The notes below the pieces were generated by a model. It was not told the origin of the DNA, made no database searches, and was given only the letters and a program-made list of their open reading frames with translations. The translations under genes and the position numbers were made by a program. A stretch of 64,000 nt of DNA, taken from Yoonia sp. BS5-3 (lineage in GTDB: Bacteria > Pseudomonadota > Alphaproteobacteria > Rhodobacterales > Rhodobacteraceae). Positions 34,166 through 43,917 of this stretch are shown piece by piece. Each line of letters begins with the position of its first letter. Position 1 is the first letter of the stretch. The stretch lies in the NCBI RefSeq assembly GCF_038069655.2, contig NZ_CP150951.2, positions 1,762,001 to 1,826,000 on the forward strand, in the 5' to 3' direction.

Positions 34166-35575
34166 CTAGTCGTCAGCCGTTTCCGAAACCAATGCCCCAT
34201 CTGACCAGATGCCGGTGCTTTCCTGACCGGTCGCATAGCGCATGGTACCGTTGCCTTCACGGCGGCCGCGTACGAATGCGCCCTCATAGACATCGCCATT
34301 TGCGTATGTCGCGACACCCTCGCCGCTGATTTCACCATCCTGCCAAGATCCGACATAGCTGAAACCGTCGGGCAATGTGATTTCGCCTGCGCCATTACGC
34401 TGGCCGTTCAGGAATTCACCCACATAAAGTGTTCCGTCTGCATATGTTGCGCGGCCAAGGCCGTTGCGCTGGCCATCGGCCCACTGACCTTCGTAGACGT
34501 AGCCATCTGCATAAGTCATCTTACCCTGGCCATGGTTCTTGGCGTTCAGAAACTCGCCTTCATAAACAAGACCGTTGACATAAGTTGCCACGCCGGTTCC
34601 GTTGATGACGCCTAGCTCCCACTCGCCTTCGTAGCTCGAGCCATCGGGATAAGTGATCTTGCCGGTCCCATCGGCCAAATCGGCAGAGAATGTGCCCACA
34701 TAGACTGACCCGTCTGGATAGGTCACTTCACCGCTGCCATCGATCTGCCCAGCGACCCAATCGCCGACATAGACATAACCATCGGTGCCGCGGAATGTTC
34801 CGGTCCCTTCACGGCGGTCATTGACGAAACTGCCCTCATAGGTGTCGCCATTCGCATAAGTTACGGTTCCGGTGCCTTCGCGGCGTCCTGCAATCAAATC
34901 GCCTTCGTAAACATCACCATTAGGTTGGGTCAATGTGCCAACGCCTTGGATTTGGCCGTCAACCCATGCGCCGCTGTAAACCAGACCATCCGCCATTGTC
35001 AGTGTGCCGGTGCCATCACGTTCGCCTGCTTTCAGGGTGCCTTCGTAGATAGCGCCGTCAGGATAGGTGATTGTCCCTTCGCCCTCTTTCGTACCGTTGA
35101 TCCACTCACCTGCGTAGACATAGCCACCAGGGCTGGTCATGGTGCCGACACCGTGATGCATGGCATTGCGGAATTCGCCTTCGTAGACGACGCCGTTGGC
35201 ATATTCGGCAATGCCTTGTCCGGTGATGTTGCCGTCAACCCATTCGCCTTCGAACGTGCCGCCATCGGCAAATGTGATTCGTCCCTGACCTTCCGGTTTG
35301 CCGGCGACAAACTCACCTTCGTAAACCGAACCATTTGGGAATTTTGCTGTGCCCTGACCGCGAATCTCGCCCTCGACCCATTCGCCAATGTACTCATATC
35401 CGTTGGGAAGACGGTAGGTGCCGGTGCCGTCCTGAAGACCATTGACGAAAGTGCCTTCATAGACACCGCCATCATCATATTGTTTGGTTTGGACCGTTTG
35501 CGCGTGGGCGCTTGTTGCAAGTCCTGCCGAAACAAGGGCAATCGCCACACCTTTTGATAATCCAAACGTCTTCAT
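34166..35575 (-). CDS. Secreted MORN-repeat protein, about 18 repeats
   Basis: 469 residues. After a signal peptide (MKTFGLSKGVAIALVSAG...AHA) nearly the whole protein is a regular array of about 18 units of 23 residues following the pattern [VI]YEG-x-[FW]-x-x-G-x-x-x-G-x-G-x-x-x-[YF]-x-[DN]-G, ended by a degenerate unit. MORN arrays form long beta-hairpin ribbons; in eukaryotes they act in membrane contacts, but bacterial roles are mostly undefined. The ATG at 35575 is chosen because GGAG lies 6 nt upstream and the signal peptide starts cleanly; 35587 is the alternative. It is divergent from nadE. Location is periplasm or outside; function unknown. Confidence 0.85.
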   Translation of the reverse strand: MKTFGLSKGVAIALVSAGLATSAHAQTVQTKQYDDGGVYEGTFVNGLQDGTGTYRLPNGYEYIGEWVEGEIRGQGTAKFPNGSVYEGEFVAGKPEGQGRITFADGGTFEGEWVDGNITGQGIAEYANGVVYEGEFRNAMHHGVGTMTSPGGYVYAGEWINGTKEGEGTITYPDGAIYEGTLKAGERDGTGTLTMADGLVYSGAWVDGQIQGVGTLTQPNGDVYEGDLIAGRREGTGTVTYANGDTYEGSFVNDRREGTGTFRGTDGYVYVGDWVAGQIDGSGEVTYPDGSVYVGTFSADLADGTGKITYPDGSSYEGEWELGVINGTGVATYVNGLVYEGEFLNAKNHGQGKMTYADGYVYEGQWADGQRNGLGRATYADGTLYVGEFLNGQRNGAGEITLPDGFSYVGSWQDGEISGEGVATYANGDVYEGAFVRGRREGNGTMRYATGQESTGIWSDGALVSETADD

Positions 35576-35728
35576 CTTCTTCTCCATCTCTTCCCACCAG
35601 TCAGCAGCTTAAGTGAGGTCTTAAAACCTGACAACTGTCAACGGCCATATTCGGTTGTTATCTGACGCAAGCGCCTTTTCCCCGCCCGGCAATCTGATAC
35701 ATGCATTACAAGGCATTGGGACAAAACT

Positions 35729-37396
35729 ATGACAAAATCTTTTCGAATTACCATGGCGCAATTAAATCCAACCGTGGGAGACATCGTTGGAAATGCGGCT
35801 TTGGCGCGCGCTGCATGGGCCGAGGGCAAATCGGCGGATGCAGATCTGGTCGCATTGCCTGAAATGTTCCTGGTTGGCTATCAAACCCAAGACCTGGTGA
35901 TGCGCCCTGCCTTCGTGGCAGACGCACAAGATGCGCTGGTTAAATTGGCCGAGGACTGTGCCGATGGACCTGCCCTGACAATCGGCTGCCCGGTCATTGA
36001 AGAGGGGCGTCTTTACAACGCCTACTACACGCTGCGCGGCGGAAAAATCGCAGCCCGGATGCGCAAACATTTCCTGCCCAATTTCAATGTATTTGATGAG
36101 GTGCGCCTGTTCAAAAGTGCCGATATCGCCGGGCCCTTTACATTGGGCGATGGCCCCCGGATCGGTTGCCCGATTTGTGAGGATGCCTGGTATCCTGATG
36201 TCTGCGAAGCGATGGTCGAAAGCGGTGCTGAAATCCTGGTCGTACCAAACGGATCCCCTTATTTTCGGGGCAAATTTCCTATTCGCATGAACACAATGGT
36301 TGGCCGGGTTGTCGAAAATCAAGTGCCTCTGGTCTACTTAAATCTTGTTGGTGGACAGGATGATCAGATGTTTGATGGGGGCTCATTTGTCCTGAACCGC
36401 GGGGGAAAATTAGCACTGCAAATGCCCGTATTTGAAAGCGGCTATGCGCATGTTGATTTTGACCTCACCGACAAAGGTTGGGTCGCCCGCGAAGGTGACA
36501 AGGCCACGCTGCCCGATGACCTTGCTCAGGACTATCGTGTGATGGTCGAAGCACTGCGCGACTACATGCGTAAAACCGGTTTTGGAAAGGTCCTGCTGGG
36601 CCTGTCCGGGGGGATCGATAGTGCCATCGTTGCCGCCATTGCAGTGGACGCATTAGGCGCAGAAAATGTGCGCTGCGTGATGCTGCCATCTGAGTATACA
36701 AGCCAAGGATCATTGGACGATGCGGCGGCAGCGGCGACGGCGCTGGGCTGCAAATATGACACGATCAGCATTGCCGGACCGCGCGCAGCAGTAACCGAGG
36801 CGTTGGCCCCAATGTTTGAAGGGCTTGAGGCCGATTTGACCGAGGAAAACATACAGTCCCGCATTCGGGGGCTGTTGTTGATGGCGCGGTCGAACAAGTT
36901 CGGCGAAATGTTGCTTACGACGGGGAATAAATCCGAGGTCGCGGTGGGCTATGCCACAATCTATGGCGATATGGCGGGTGGATATAACCCGATTAAGGAC
37001 ATGTATAAGACTCGGGTCTTTGCAGCGGCGCGTTGGCGCAATGCCAACCACGCGCCCTGGATGAAAGGCTCGGCGGGTGAGGTGATCCCGGTTGCAATTA
37101 TCGACAAGCCGCCTTCGGCTGAACTGCGCCCGGATCAAAAAGACGAAGACAGTCTGCCACCCTATGACGTGCTTGATGGCATCCTCGAAATGCTTGTCGA
37201 TCAGGATGCCTCGGTCGCTGACTGCGTTGCAGCGGGTTATGATCGGACGACGGTAAAACGGGTCGAGCATCTGATTTATATAAGTGAATACAAGCGGTTC
37301 CAATCCGCCCCGGGGCCGCGCCTTTCCAATCGGGCGTTCTGGCTGGATCGTCGCTATCCGATCGTCAACCGCTGGCGTGACAACAGCGGGGGGTAG
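35729..37396 (+). CDS. nadE: Glutamine-dependent NAD+ synthetase
   Basis: 555 residues in two domains. The N-terminal nitrilase-like amidase (about 5-260) has Glu in LPEMFLVGYQ, Lys in RMRKHFLPN and Cys in GCPICEDAWYPD, the Glu-Lys-Cys triad that frees ammonia from glutamine. The C-terminal synthetase (about 285-550) has LGLSGGIDSAIVAAIAVDALG, the ATP pyrophosphatase loop, and TTGNKSEVAVGYATIYGD. It converts deamido-NAD to NAD in the cytoplasm. The size is right for this class. Confidence 0.95.
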   Translation: MTKSFRITMAQLNPTVGDIVGNAALARAAWAEGKSADADLVALPEMFLVGYQTQDLVMRPAFVADAQDALVKLAEDCADGPALTIGCPVIEEGRLYNAYYTLRGGKIAARMRKHFLPNFNVFDEVRLFKSADIAGPFTLGDGPRIGCPICEDAWYPDVCEAMVESGAEILVVPNGSPYFRGKFPIRMNTMVGRVVENQVPLVYLNLVGGQDDQMFDGGSFVLNRGGKLALQMPVFESGYAHVDFDLTDKGWVAREGDKATLPDDLAQDYRVMVEALRDYMRKTGFGKVLLGLSGGIDSAIVAAIAVDALGAENVRCVMLPSEYTSQGSLDDAAAAATALGCKYDTISIAGPRAAVTEALAPMFEGLEADLTEENIQSRIRGLLLMARSNKFGEMLLTTGNKSEVAVGYATIYGDMAGGYNPIKDMYKTRVFAAARWRNANHAPWMKGSAGEVIPVAIIDKPPSAELRPDQKDEDSLPPYDVLDGILEMLVDQDASVADCVAAGYDRTTVKRVEHLIYISEYKRFQSAPGPRLSNRAFWLDRRYPIVNRWRDNSGG

Positions 37397-37425
37397 TTGG
37401 TTTTGGGGATGCAGCCAGTGGGATT

Positions 37426-37968
37426 ATGTCGATGAGCTGGCGCGATACCTATATCAAGCAATCCTTTCGCACACGTCGCGCCGCAGGCGGTTTGTTGGTT
37501 TTTATTGCATTGCCCATCACATTGATCTGGCTGCGCTTTGGCCTTCCGTTGGCGTGGGAATTTGACGATCTTCTCTTCGTGCTTGGCGGCCCGGGGCTGC
37601 TACTGACTGGCCTTTGGGCGGCATTTCCGCAGGCAAGTCCACAGATCCGCATGATCATCGGTGACGAGATCGTGAAAATATACGTCGGTCAAGCTGAGCA
37701 TATTGTGAAGCTGTGTGATCTACAGCAGATCACAAAAACCCGCCCCCTGACGTCAAAGTCGGACAGGCTGGCATTTGAAACAGCCGATGGGTCTGTTGTT
37801 TTCGACGTGATCCAACTGACCCATGAGGCAGATGACATCCTGAATCTGATATCAATACGCCTGGAAGGGCAGGGGCGTCATCTACATCAGGTGCGCACGG
37901 ACGTTTTGGGGGCGCCCAGTGGCATTTGGACGGTCGCGCAGGGCAACCCTTTTGAGCGTGACGCCTGA
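37426..37968 (+). CDS. Small inner-membrane hypothetical protein
   Basis: 180 residues. Two close hydrophobic segments, about 20-40 (GGLLVFIALPITLIWL) and 48-66 (DLLFVLGGPGLLLTGLWAAF), are followed by a soluble domain of about 110 residues that may be cytoplasmic. I do not recognise a named family; the layout resembles small membrane proteins with a PH-like tail. It starts 30 nt after nadE and ends 17 nt before the DUF1801 gene on the same strand. Two ATGs (37426, 37432) are possible and neither has a strong ribosome site. Confidence 0.6.
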   Translation: MSMSWRDTYIKQSFRTRRAAGGLLVFIALPITLIWLRFGLPLAWEFDDLLFVLGGPGLLLTGLWAAFPQASPQIRMIIGDEIVKIYVGQAEHIVKLCDLQQITKTRPLTSKSDRLAFETADGSVVFDVIQLTHEADDILNLISIRLEGQGRHLHQVRTDVLGAPSGIWTVAQGNPFERDA

Positions 37969-37985
37969 TGTGCTAATCTGATCTT

Positions 37986-38414
37986 ATGGCTGACAATAAA
38001 ACGAAACCAACAGAGCAGAGCGTGGCGGATTTTATTGCCGGGGTCGAACACGCGACCCGGCGGGCAGATGCCGAGGTTTTGGAGGCGATGTTCCGCAAAA
38101 TCACAGGATGGCAGCCGCGCATGTGGGGCCCCACACTGATCGGCTACGGGTCCTATCACTACACCTATGATAGCGGACGCAGTGGTGACATGCTGGCAAC
38201 TGGCTTTAGCCCCCGAAAGGCAAACTTGGTGTTGTATATCATGCCGGGATATCAGGATTTCGGTGAAATGATGGACCGGCTTGGCAAGCACAAGTTGGGT
38301 AAATCATGCCTTTACATCAACAAATTGGCTGACGTGGATTTAGACGTTTTGGAAGAGATCATTCGCGCCGGGCTAAAAGATCTCGGTAAACGCTGGCCCG
38401 TTACGCCAAGTTAG
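37986..38414 (+). CDS. DUF1801-domain protein
   Basis: 142 residues, soluble. The text MFRKITGWQPRMWGPTLIGYGSYHYTYDSGRSGDM (core PRMWGPTLIGYGSYHY) and YIMPGYQDFGEMMDRLGKHKLGKSCLYINKLADVD (core LGKHKLGKSCLYINKL) are characteristic of the DUF1801/YdhG-like family, a small alpha-beta fold of uncertain role. It is the last gene of the nadE-associated run; a strong stem follows its stop. Confidence 0.8.
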   Translation: MADNKTKPTEQSVADFIAGVEHATRRADAEVLEAMFRKITGWQPRMWGPTLIGYGSYHYTYDSGRSGDMLATGFSPRKANLVLYIMPGYQDFGEMMDRLGKHKLGKSCLYINKLADVDLDVLEEIIRAGLKDLGKRWPVTPS

Positions 38415-38418
38415 AAGA

Positions 38419-38445
38419 GGGCCGCCCAAATGGATCGGGCGGCCC
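38419..38445. terminator. Stem-loop between convergent genes
   Basis: GGGCCGCCC (38419-38427), 9-nt loop, GGGCGGCCC (38437-38445). The perfect GC-only stem fills the 38-nt gap between the DUF1801 gene and the convergent metallo-hydrolase gene. No U-run is present, but position and strength suggest that it ends both transcripts. Confidence 0.7.
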
Positions 38446-38452
38446 GGTAGCA

Positions 38453-39361
38453 TCAGATTAGCTGATAGCTATGCGGGATATAGCGGAAGCCATCGTCGCG
38501 TGTTTCGACAAATCCCAAACCCGGGAACGGCATGTGATAACCGATCAATGGCACTCTGTCAGCTGCGGCCATATCCAAGACACGGCGACGGGTTGCAGCG
38601 GCCGCTGCCTTGTCCATGTCAAAGCGGACTTCCCAATCAGGATAACCCAGTGACCAGATATAGTGGTTTGCGGCATCGGCCATCAGGAACAACTGCTTGC
38701 CGCCGCTTTCCAGCATGTAGCCCATGTGCCCGGGCGTGTGCCCGAATGTGGGAACTGCGGTGATCCCAGAACGCACAGCGTCGCCTTCGCCAATGAACGC
38801 GAATTTCTCGGCCAGAGGGCGGACCTTGGCTTCGAAATTGTCGTTTTCGGCACCGGCCCAGTGGTCAAATTCAACCTGGCCAGTGACATAGGCGGCATTG
38901 GTAAAGGTTTCAGCACCATTTTCGTCGCTGAGCCCACCGATATGGTCACCATGCATGTGTGTGATGACAACATGGCTAACATCTTCGGGCGTGTAACCTG
39001 CGGCGCCAAGCGCAGCGGTGGTTCCGGCAGGGTTCAGGCCAGTATCAAACAGGATCACCTCAGAGCCGGTATTCACAACCGTTGGGGTGAAAAAGAACTG
39101 TGCCACATCGTCAGGGATGAAGTTTGCTTCACTCACGTCTGAGAAAGTTTCGGCATCGACATTCATGCCGAAGATGCTTTGCGGGTCTTCAACGCTGCGG
39201 CTGCCGACAAGCAATGTGGTGACTTTGAACTCACCCAAGGTGAAATCGCGATGTGTGGGCAGGGCGGCTGCATGGCCGTCGGCCTGCGCAAAAGTCGGTA
39301 AAGTTGCGGCCATGGGCAGGGTCGCCCCTGACAATAGCGCTTGGCGACGCGTAAGTTTCAT
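38453..39361 (-). CDS. Exported MBL-fold metallo-hydrolase
   Basis: 302 residues. The frame is open to 39508, but the ATG at 39361 gives the proper N-terminus MKLTRRQALLSGATLPMAATL, a twin-arginine (Tat) signal ending near FAQA. The zinc motif THMHGDHIGGL (HxHxDH) is near residue 120, with further ligands in TFGHTPGHMGY near 200 and in the GYHMPFPGLGF region near the end. Tat export suits a metalloenzyme loaded with zinc before secretion. The family includes lactonases, sulfohydrolases and others; the substrate is unknown. Confidence 0.88.
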   Translation of the reverse strand: MKLTRRQALLSGATLPMAATLPTFAQADGHAAALPTHRDFTLGEFKVTTLLVGSRSVEDPQSIFGMNVDAETFSDVSEANFIPDDVAQFFFTPTVVNTGSEVILFDTGLNPAGTTAALGAAGYTPEDVSHVVITHMHGDHIGGLSDENGAETFTNAAYVTGQVEFDHWAGAENDNFEAKVRPLAEKFAFIGEGDAVRSGITAVPTFGHTPGHMGYMLESGGKQLFLMADAANHYIWSLGYPDWEVRFDMDKAAAAATRRRVLDMAAADRVPLIGYHMPFPGLGFVETRDDGFRYIPHSYQLI

Positions 39362-39551
39362 ATGCGATAACCTTTCTATGGCGTAGTAAAGTTGGGTATC
39401 GCGAAGGTAGAGCGATCTGCGGGCAAGACAATATCGATGGAATGCAAAATATCGTGATCCTATCGATTTATTGCGTCTGCGCCATTCCAAAGCGCCGCAC
39501 ATGGACAAATATCATCAGTCGTGACAAAGCGTGTCCTGACAGGAGATTTCT

Positions 39552-40871
39552 ATGACAACGACTCGTTTTGCCCCCTCCCCAACTGGCTGGTTGCATATCG
39601 GCAATCTGCGTGCTGCGCTATTCAACTATGCGATAGCACGACAGCAAGGCGGGACATTCATTCTGCGGATTGATGACACCGATGCCGAACGGTCGAAGGA
39701 TGAATATATCCAAGGGATCAAAGACGATCTGACATGGCTTGGCCTGACGTGGGACCGGGTTGAGCATCAATCAGCCCGTATGGACCGTTATCTGGAGGCC
39801 AAGCAGCGCCTGATCGATATGGGCCGCTTGTATGAGTGTTTTGAGACGCCAACCGAATTGGATCTTAAACGCAAGAAGCAGCTTAATATGGGCAAACCGC
39901 CGGTCTATGATCGCGCCGCATTGAACCTTTCTGAAGCTGAAAAAGACAGCCTGCGGGCCGAGCGTGGTTCGCATTGGCGTTTCAAACTCGACCATGCGCG
40001 GATCACTTGGGAAGATGGGATTATTGGCGAGATTTCGATTGATGCGGCATCGGTCAGTGATCCGGTTCTGTTCAAGAATGACGGTCAAATCCTTTATACG
40101 CTGGCATCCGTTGTAGATGATACCGAAATGGGGATCACCGATGTTGTGCGCGGTTCGGACCATGTAACCAACACTGCAACGCAAATTCAGATGATTGAGG
40201 CGCTTGGCGGCGCTGTTCCGCGTTTCGCGCATCACTCGCTGCTCACTGGCCCACAGGGCGAGGCGTTGTCAAAACGTCTTGGCACGCTCGCCCTGCGCGA
40301 CTTGCGCAAAGACGGGATCGCCCCGCAGGCAATCCTGTCGCTGATGGCGCGGCTGGGGTCGTCAGATCCGGTTGAGCTGCGCGCCCATATTGATGAGGTC
40401 GTCGCAGGTTTTGACATCAGCAAATTTGGCTCTGCCCCAACGAAATTCGACGCCGCGGATCTTGGCCCGCTGACAGCCCGCCATTTGGCAACGCTGGATG
40501 CCGGTGAAGTGTCAGACACGCTGACGGCGGCAGGTGTGCCAGAAGATCTGGCTGCGCCTTTTTGGAATGTCGTGCGTGACAATATCCGATCGCTTGATGA
40601 TGTGGCTGGTTGGTGGGCCTTGTTCCGGGACGGGCCGACACCTTTGATCGCCGCGGAAGACGCCGATTTTATCGCGCAGGCTTTTGATCTATTACCCCAA
40701 CTGCCCTACGGGCCAGATACCTGGGGCGCGTGGACAAGTGCCGTAAAAGAGGCCACGGGCCGCAAAGGCAAGGGCCTGTTCATGCCGCTGCGCAAAGCGA
40801 TCACCGGGCGCGAACGTGGTCCGGAAATGGCTGATGTGATGGCGCTGTTTCAGGTCAGGCCAACGCTTTAG
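39552..40871 (+). CDS. gltX: Glutamate--tRNA ligase
   Basis: 439 residues, class I synthetase. The HIGH-type motif is PTGWLHIGNLRAAL near 9-22 and the KMSKS-type motif is GEALSKRLG near 237-245. It charges tRNA-Glu in the cytoplasm. Many alphaproteobacteria carry two GltX paralogues, one also making Glu-tRNA-Gln; which one this is cannot be decided here. It ends 4 nt inside the convergent gamma-glutamylcyclotransferase-like gene. Confidence 0.93.
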   Translation: MTTTRFAPSPTGWLHIGNLRAALFNYAIARQQGGTFILRIDDTDAERSKDEYIQGIKDDLTWLGLTWDRVEHQSARMDRYLEAKQRLIDMGRLYECFETPTELDLKRKKQLNMGKPPVYDRAALNLSEAEKDSLRAERGSHWRFKLDHARITWEDGIIGEISIDAASVSDPVLFKNDGQILYTLASVVDDTEMGITDVVRGSDHVTNTATQIQMIEALGGAVPRFAHHSLLTGPQGEALSKRLGTLALRDLRKDGIAPQAILSLMARLGSSDPVELRAHIDEVVAGFDISKFGSAPTKFDAADLGPLTARHLATLDAGEVSDTLTAAGVPEDLAAPFWNVVRDNIRSLDDVAGWWALFRDGPTPLIAAEDADFIAQAFDLLPQLPYGPDTWGAWTSAVKEATGRKGKGLFMPLRKAITGRERGPEMADVMALFQVRPTL

Positions 40872-41404
40872 GTCAACCCACATTGGTTGAGATAGTGATC
40901 GACCAGGGCCGTTTCATCCGTCGAAAGCGTCTGATGCCGGGGGTATTGCGGCGCGGCGCGGTCGTCTGAAATCGGCTGCCAGTCATGTGTCGTCTCAAAA
41001 AAATGGGCAACACCGTCCTCACCAAAGACATGTAGATAGCCTTGGATGACCACATCCAGATAGCTACGCAAGATAGGTTGTTCCGGTTGGGTGGCCAAGT
41101 GCGTGGGTGCAACTTGGTAGACCGCTGTAGGCCGATCATGCGCTGTTTGATTTGTGACATCGCGGCGTTGATAGGCGGCTTCACGGGCATCCAACGCGGC
41201 CCAATCGCTGCCTGGGACATGCGCGATGATGCCCCTGATTGTCGTCTCGGTGCAGGGCTCTACCGACAAAAAAGCGACCTCGCGCAACCGTGTTGTTCGC
41301 CAGACCCGTCGCCAGCCCTTTAATGTGGCTGGCACCGGATTCGCGTAATCATGGGTCGCCAGATTGACGAGGCTGCCATAGCCGAAAAATGCGGGATCTG
41401 TCAT
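40868..41404 (-). CDS. Gamma-glutamylcyclotransferase-like protein
   Basis: 178 residues. The frame is open upstream to 41566 but the ATG at 41404 overlaps the upstream stop (ATGA) and starts MTDPAFFGYGSLVN, placing the family motif YGSL at the N-terminus as usual. A central acidic region with LDAREAAYQRRDV fits the catalytic glutamate part of this fold. Relatives act on gamma-glutamyl amines or glutathione. It is coupled to the ABC permease gene, which may be only genomic packing. Confidence 0.85.
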   Translation of the reverse strand: MTDPAFFGYGSLVNLATHDYANPVPATLKGWRRVWRTTRLREVAFLSVEPCTETTIRGIIAHVPGSDWAALDAREAAYQRRDVTNQTAHDRPTAVYQVAPTHLATQPEQPILRSYLDVVIQGYLHVFGEDGVAHFFETTHDWQPISDDRAAPQYPRHQTLSTDETALVDHYLNQCGLT

Positions 41405-43917
41405 TCGCGGGCCCGAAGTACGCGGGCTGGTTTCGCTGCAAGCGGCCGCCAGGCAAAGGCCAAGCCGGCGCCAAGCGTGGCCACCACCCCGCCGCCGATA
41501 ATCAAAAGCGCGTTGGCCCAAATGATGCTGTAATCCGTTTCCATGATAAACGTCGATACGGCCCATCCCCCCAAAATGCCCGCGCCAAGCGCCACGATCC
41601 CGGCGGCAAAACCAAGCAGGGCGGCGCGCAGGGCGAAGCTGATCATGATGCTTTTGCGGGACGCGCCAAGTGTCTTAAGCACAGCTGCCTCATAGATGCG
41701 CATCCGCTCACCCGCAGCAGCTGCCCCAATCAAGACCAAGAACCCGGTCACCAAAGTGATCAGCGCGCCATAGCGGGTCGCGGCCGCGATACCCCCAACC
41801 AGTTCGATGACCTGATCAATCGCGTCTCTGATCCGAATGGCGGTAATGTTGGGGTAGGCGCTTGCAAGGTCGCGCAGAATTTGCGCCTCGGCCTGGGGTT
41901 CAGCGTAGACCGTGGAAATCCAGCTATGCGGCGCGCCCGAAAGGGCAGATTGGTTCATCGCAAGGACAAATCCGATCCCCGCGTCCTCCCAACTAACATT
42001 TCGAAAGCTGGTCACTTCACCAGTGATATCGCGGCCCAGAATATTGACGGTCATAGTGTCGCCGATCTGCAGGCCGATTTCGCGGGCTTCTTCCTCGGCA
42101 AAACTGATCTGGGGCGGTCCGTCATAACCTTCGGGCCACCAGTTGCCTTCGGTGATTTCGGTATTGTCTGGTTGTGCGTCAGAATAGGTCACGCCCCGGT
42201 CGCCACGCACAACCCAATGACCAGGCGCGAATTCCTGGGCGGGCATGTCGTTGATCCGGGTGATGATCCCGCGCAGCATAGGTGCGCTATCTACCCGGCT
42301 GACCGCCGCATCGCCATCCAGCCTGTCGCGAAACCCATCGATCTGGTCCGGTTGGATATCAACAAAGAAGTAGCTTGGCGCGACGTCCGGCAAGTCTTCG
42401 GAAAAGGAACTACGCAAATTACCATCGATTTGACCAATCGCAGCCAAGACGGTCAGGCCAAGGCCAAGCGATAGGACAACAGACACAGCCTCGCCATTTC
42501 GGGCGCCAATCGCACCCAGGGCCAATCGTATCGAAGTGCGCCCGCGTGCGCGCGGGATCAGCCGCCGCGCGAACCAGCGGATCAGGCCAGCGGCCAAAAT
42601 CAGGATGATCAGCGACCCTGCGATACCACCTGCTGTCCAAAGCGTCAGGAATGCGGTTCCAGAGAAGTAGATTGCGATGCCAACCAAGGCGGCCACAAGC
42701 AGAATAAGTGCGACCACAAAGCGCTTAGCAGGAAGCAGTTTTGTCGCCCCAAATGCATCACGAAATAAGGTCGCGGCCCGTATGTCCTCGGTTTTGGCCA
42801 GTGGCCACAAGGTAAAGATCAGGGCGGTCAGTAGCCCGTATATGGCAGCTTCAATCAATGGCGCGGGATAGATCGCGAAGACCGCCGGAATGGGCAGGCG
42901 CGCTTCGATAATAGGACCAAACAAAAAAGGCAAAGCGCTGCCCAGGATCAGGCCGATAGCGACGCCCAACAGTGTCAATGCGCCGATTTGCAAGAAATAG
43001 GTCAGAAATATCGTGCGGCGGGTCGCGCCCAGTGTCTTTAGTGTGGCGATCACACTTGTTTTGCTTGCCAGATAGGCCCGCACAGCTGCCGACACGCCGA
43101 CGCCGCCAACAGCAAGACCCGAAAGCCCAACCAGAATAAGGAAGGCACCGATACGTTCAACAAACCGGGCGACACCGCCTGCGCCGCGCCTGCTGTCGCG
43201 CCAACGCAAACCGCTATCGCGAAACTGCCCCTCGGCCGTGTCTTCAAGCGCTTGCAGATCAGCGCCGTCGGGTAAATCTAGCCGATAGTTCGTGGAAAAC
43301 AGGGTTCCTTCGGTGATCAAACCTGACGTTGCAAGTGCTTCGGTCAGGACGATGATGCGGGGGCCAAGGCCAAAGCCGCCAGCGGCGTTGTCGGGGTAAC
43401 GGTCAAGGATGGCGCGCAGGGTGAATGCTTGGTCGCCTAGCCGGAATGTATCGCCAACCTCCAAGGCGAGACGGTCGGCCAAAACCCGTTCCATCACCCC
43501 GCCGTAATCAGCAAGTGCGTCCTCTAAAGGTATTTCAGGAACCAGCTGGACTTGCCCCACCAATGGATAGGCGCTGTCCACAGCGCGGACTTGCGCCAAT
43601 CCACGCTCGGTCTGTGCGTCACGCGTCACAACGGCCATGGATCGAAAATCGACGGTTTCTGAAACCTCTTCGGCGATTGATTGCATCCACGCCAGCTCAT
43701 CCGCGCGGGCAAAGCGGTAGGTGAATTCGACCTCAGCATCGCCGCCAAGCAGGGCAGCGCCGTCGCGTTTAAGGCCAGCCTCAATCCCGGCGCGGACAGT
43801 GCCAACGGCTGCGATTGCGGCAACGCCAAGGGCAAGGCAGGCAAGAAAAACCCGAAAACCGCGCAAGCCCCCGCGCAATTCACGGGCGGCAAAACGGGAC
43901 GCGACGGACAGGCTCAT
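41401..43917 (-). CDS. FtsX-family ABC permease (YbbP-like)
   Basis: 838 residues. One N-terminal membrane segment is followed by a large periplasmic domain, then a group of segments around 250-430 including GLAVGGVGVSAAVRAYLASKTSVIATLKTLGATRRTIF (core SVIATLKTLGATRR), a second periplasmic domain, and C-terminal segments with AAVLKTLGASRKSIM. This double FtsX core is the YbbP layout. It partners the ATPase encoded just upstream (4-nt ATGA overlap). The pair next to divergent tesA is the same neighbourhood as in E. coli. The substrate is unknown; related systems handle lipids or lipoproteins. Confidence 0.9.
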   Translation of the reverse strand: MSLSVASRFAARELRGGLRGFRVFLACLALGVAAIAAVGTVRAGIEAGLKRDGAALLGGDAEVEFTYRFARADELAWMQSIAEEVSETVDFRSMAVVTRDAQTERGLAQVRAVDSAYPLVGQVQLVPEIPLEDALADYGGVMERVLADRLALEVGDTFRLGDQAFTLRAILDRYPDNAAGGFGLGPRIIVLTEALATSGLITEGTLFSTNYRLDLPDGADLQALEDTAEGQFRDSGLRWRDSRRGAGGVARFVERIGAFLILVGLSGLAVGGVGVSAAVRAYLASKTSVIATLKTLGATRRTIFLTYFLQIGALTLLGVAIGLILGSALPFLFGPIIEARLPIPAVFAIYPAPLIEAAIYGLLTALIFTLWPLAKTEDIRAATLFRDAFGATKLLPAKRFVVALILLVAALVGIAIYFSGTAFLTLWTAGGIAGSLIILILAAGLIRWFARRLIPRARGRTSIRLALGAIGARNGEAVSVVLSLGLGLTVLAAIGQIDGNLRSSFSEDLPDVAPSYFFVDIQPDQIDGFRDRLDGDAAVSRVDSAPMLRGIITRINDMPAQEFAPGHWVVRGDRGVTYSDAQPDNTEITEGNWWPEGYDGPPQISFAEEEAREIGLQIGDTMTVNILGRDITGEVTSFRNVSWEDAGIGFVLAMNQSALSGAPHSWISTVYAEPQAEAQILRDLASAYPNITAIRIRDAIDQVIELVGGIAAATRYGALITLVTGFLVLIGAAAAGERMRIYEAAVLKTLGASRKSIMISFALRAALLGFAAGIVALGAGILGGWAVSTFIMETDYSIIWANALLIIGGGVVATLGAGLAFAWRPLAAKPARVLRARE

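Noticed and set aside
41389..42474. Long plus-strand open frame antisense to the YbbP-like permease
   Set aside because: No recognisable family; the opposite frame is a clear FtsX-type permease.
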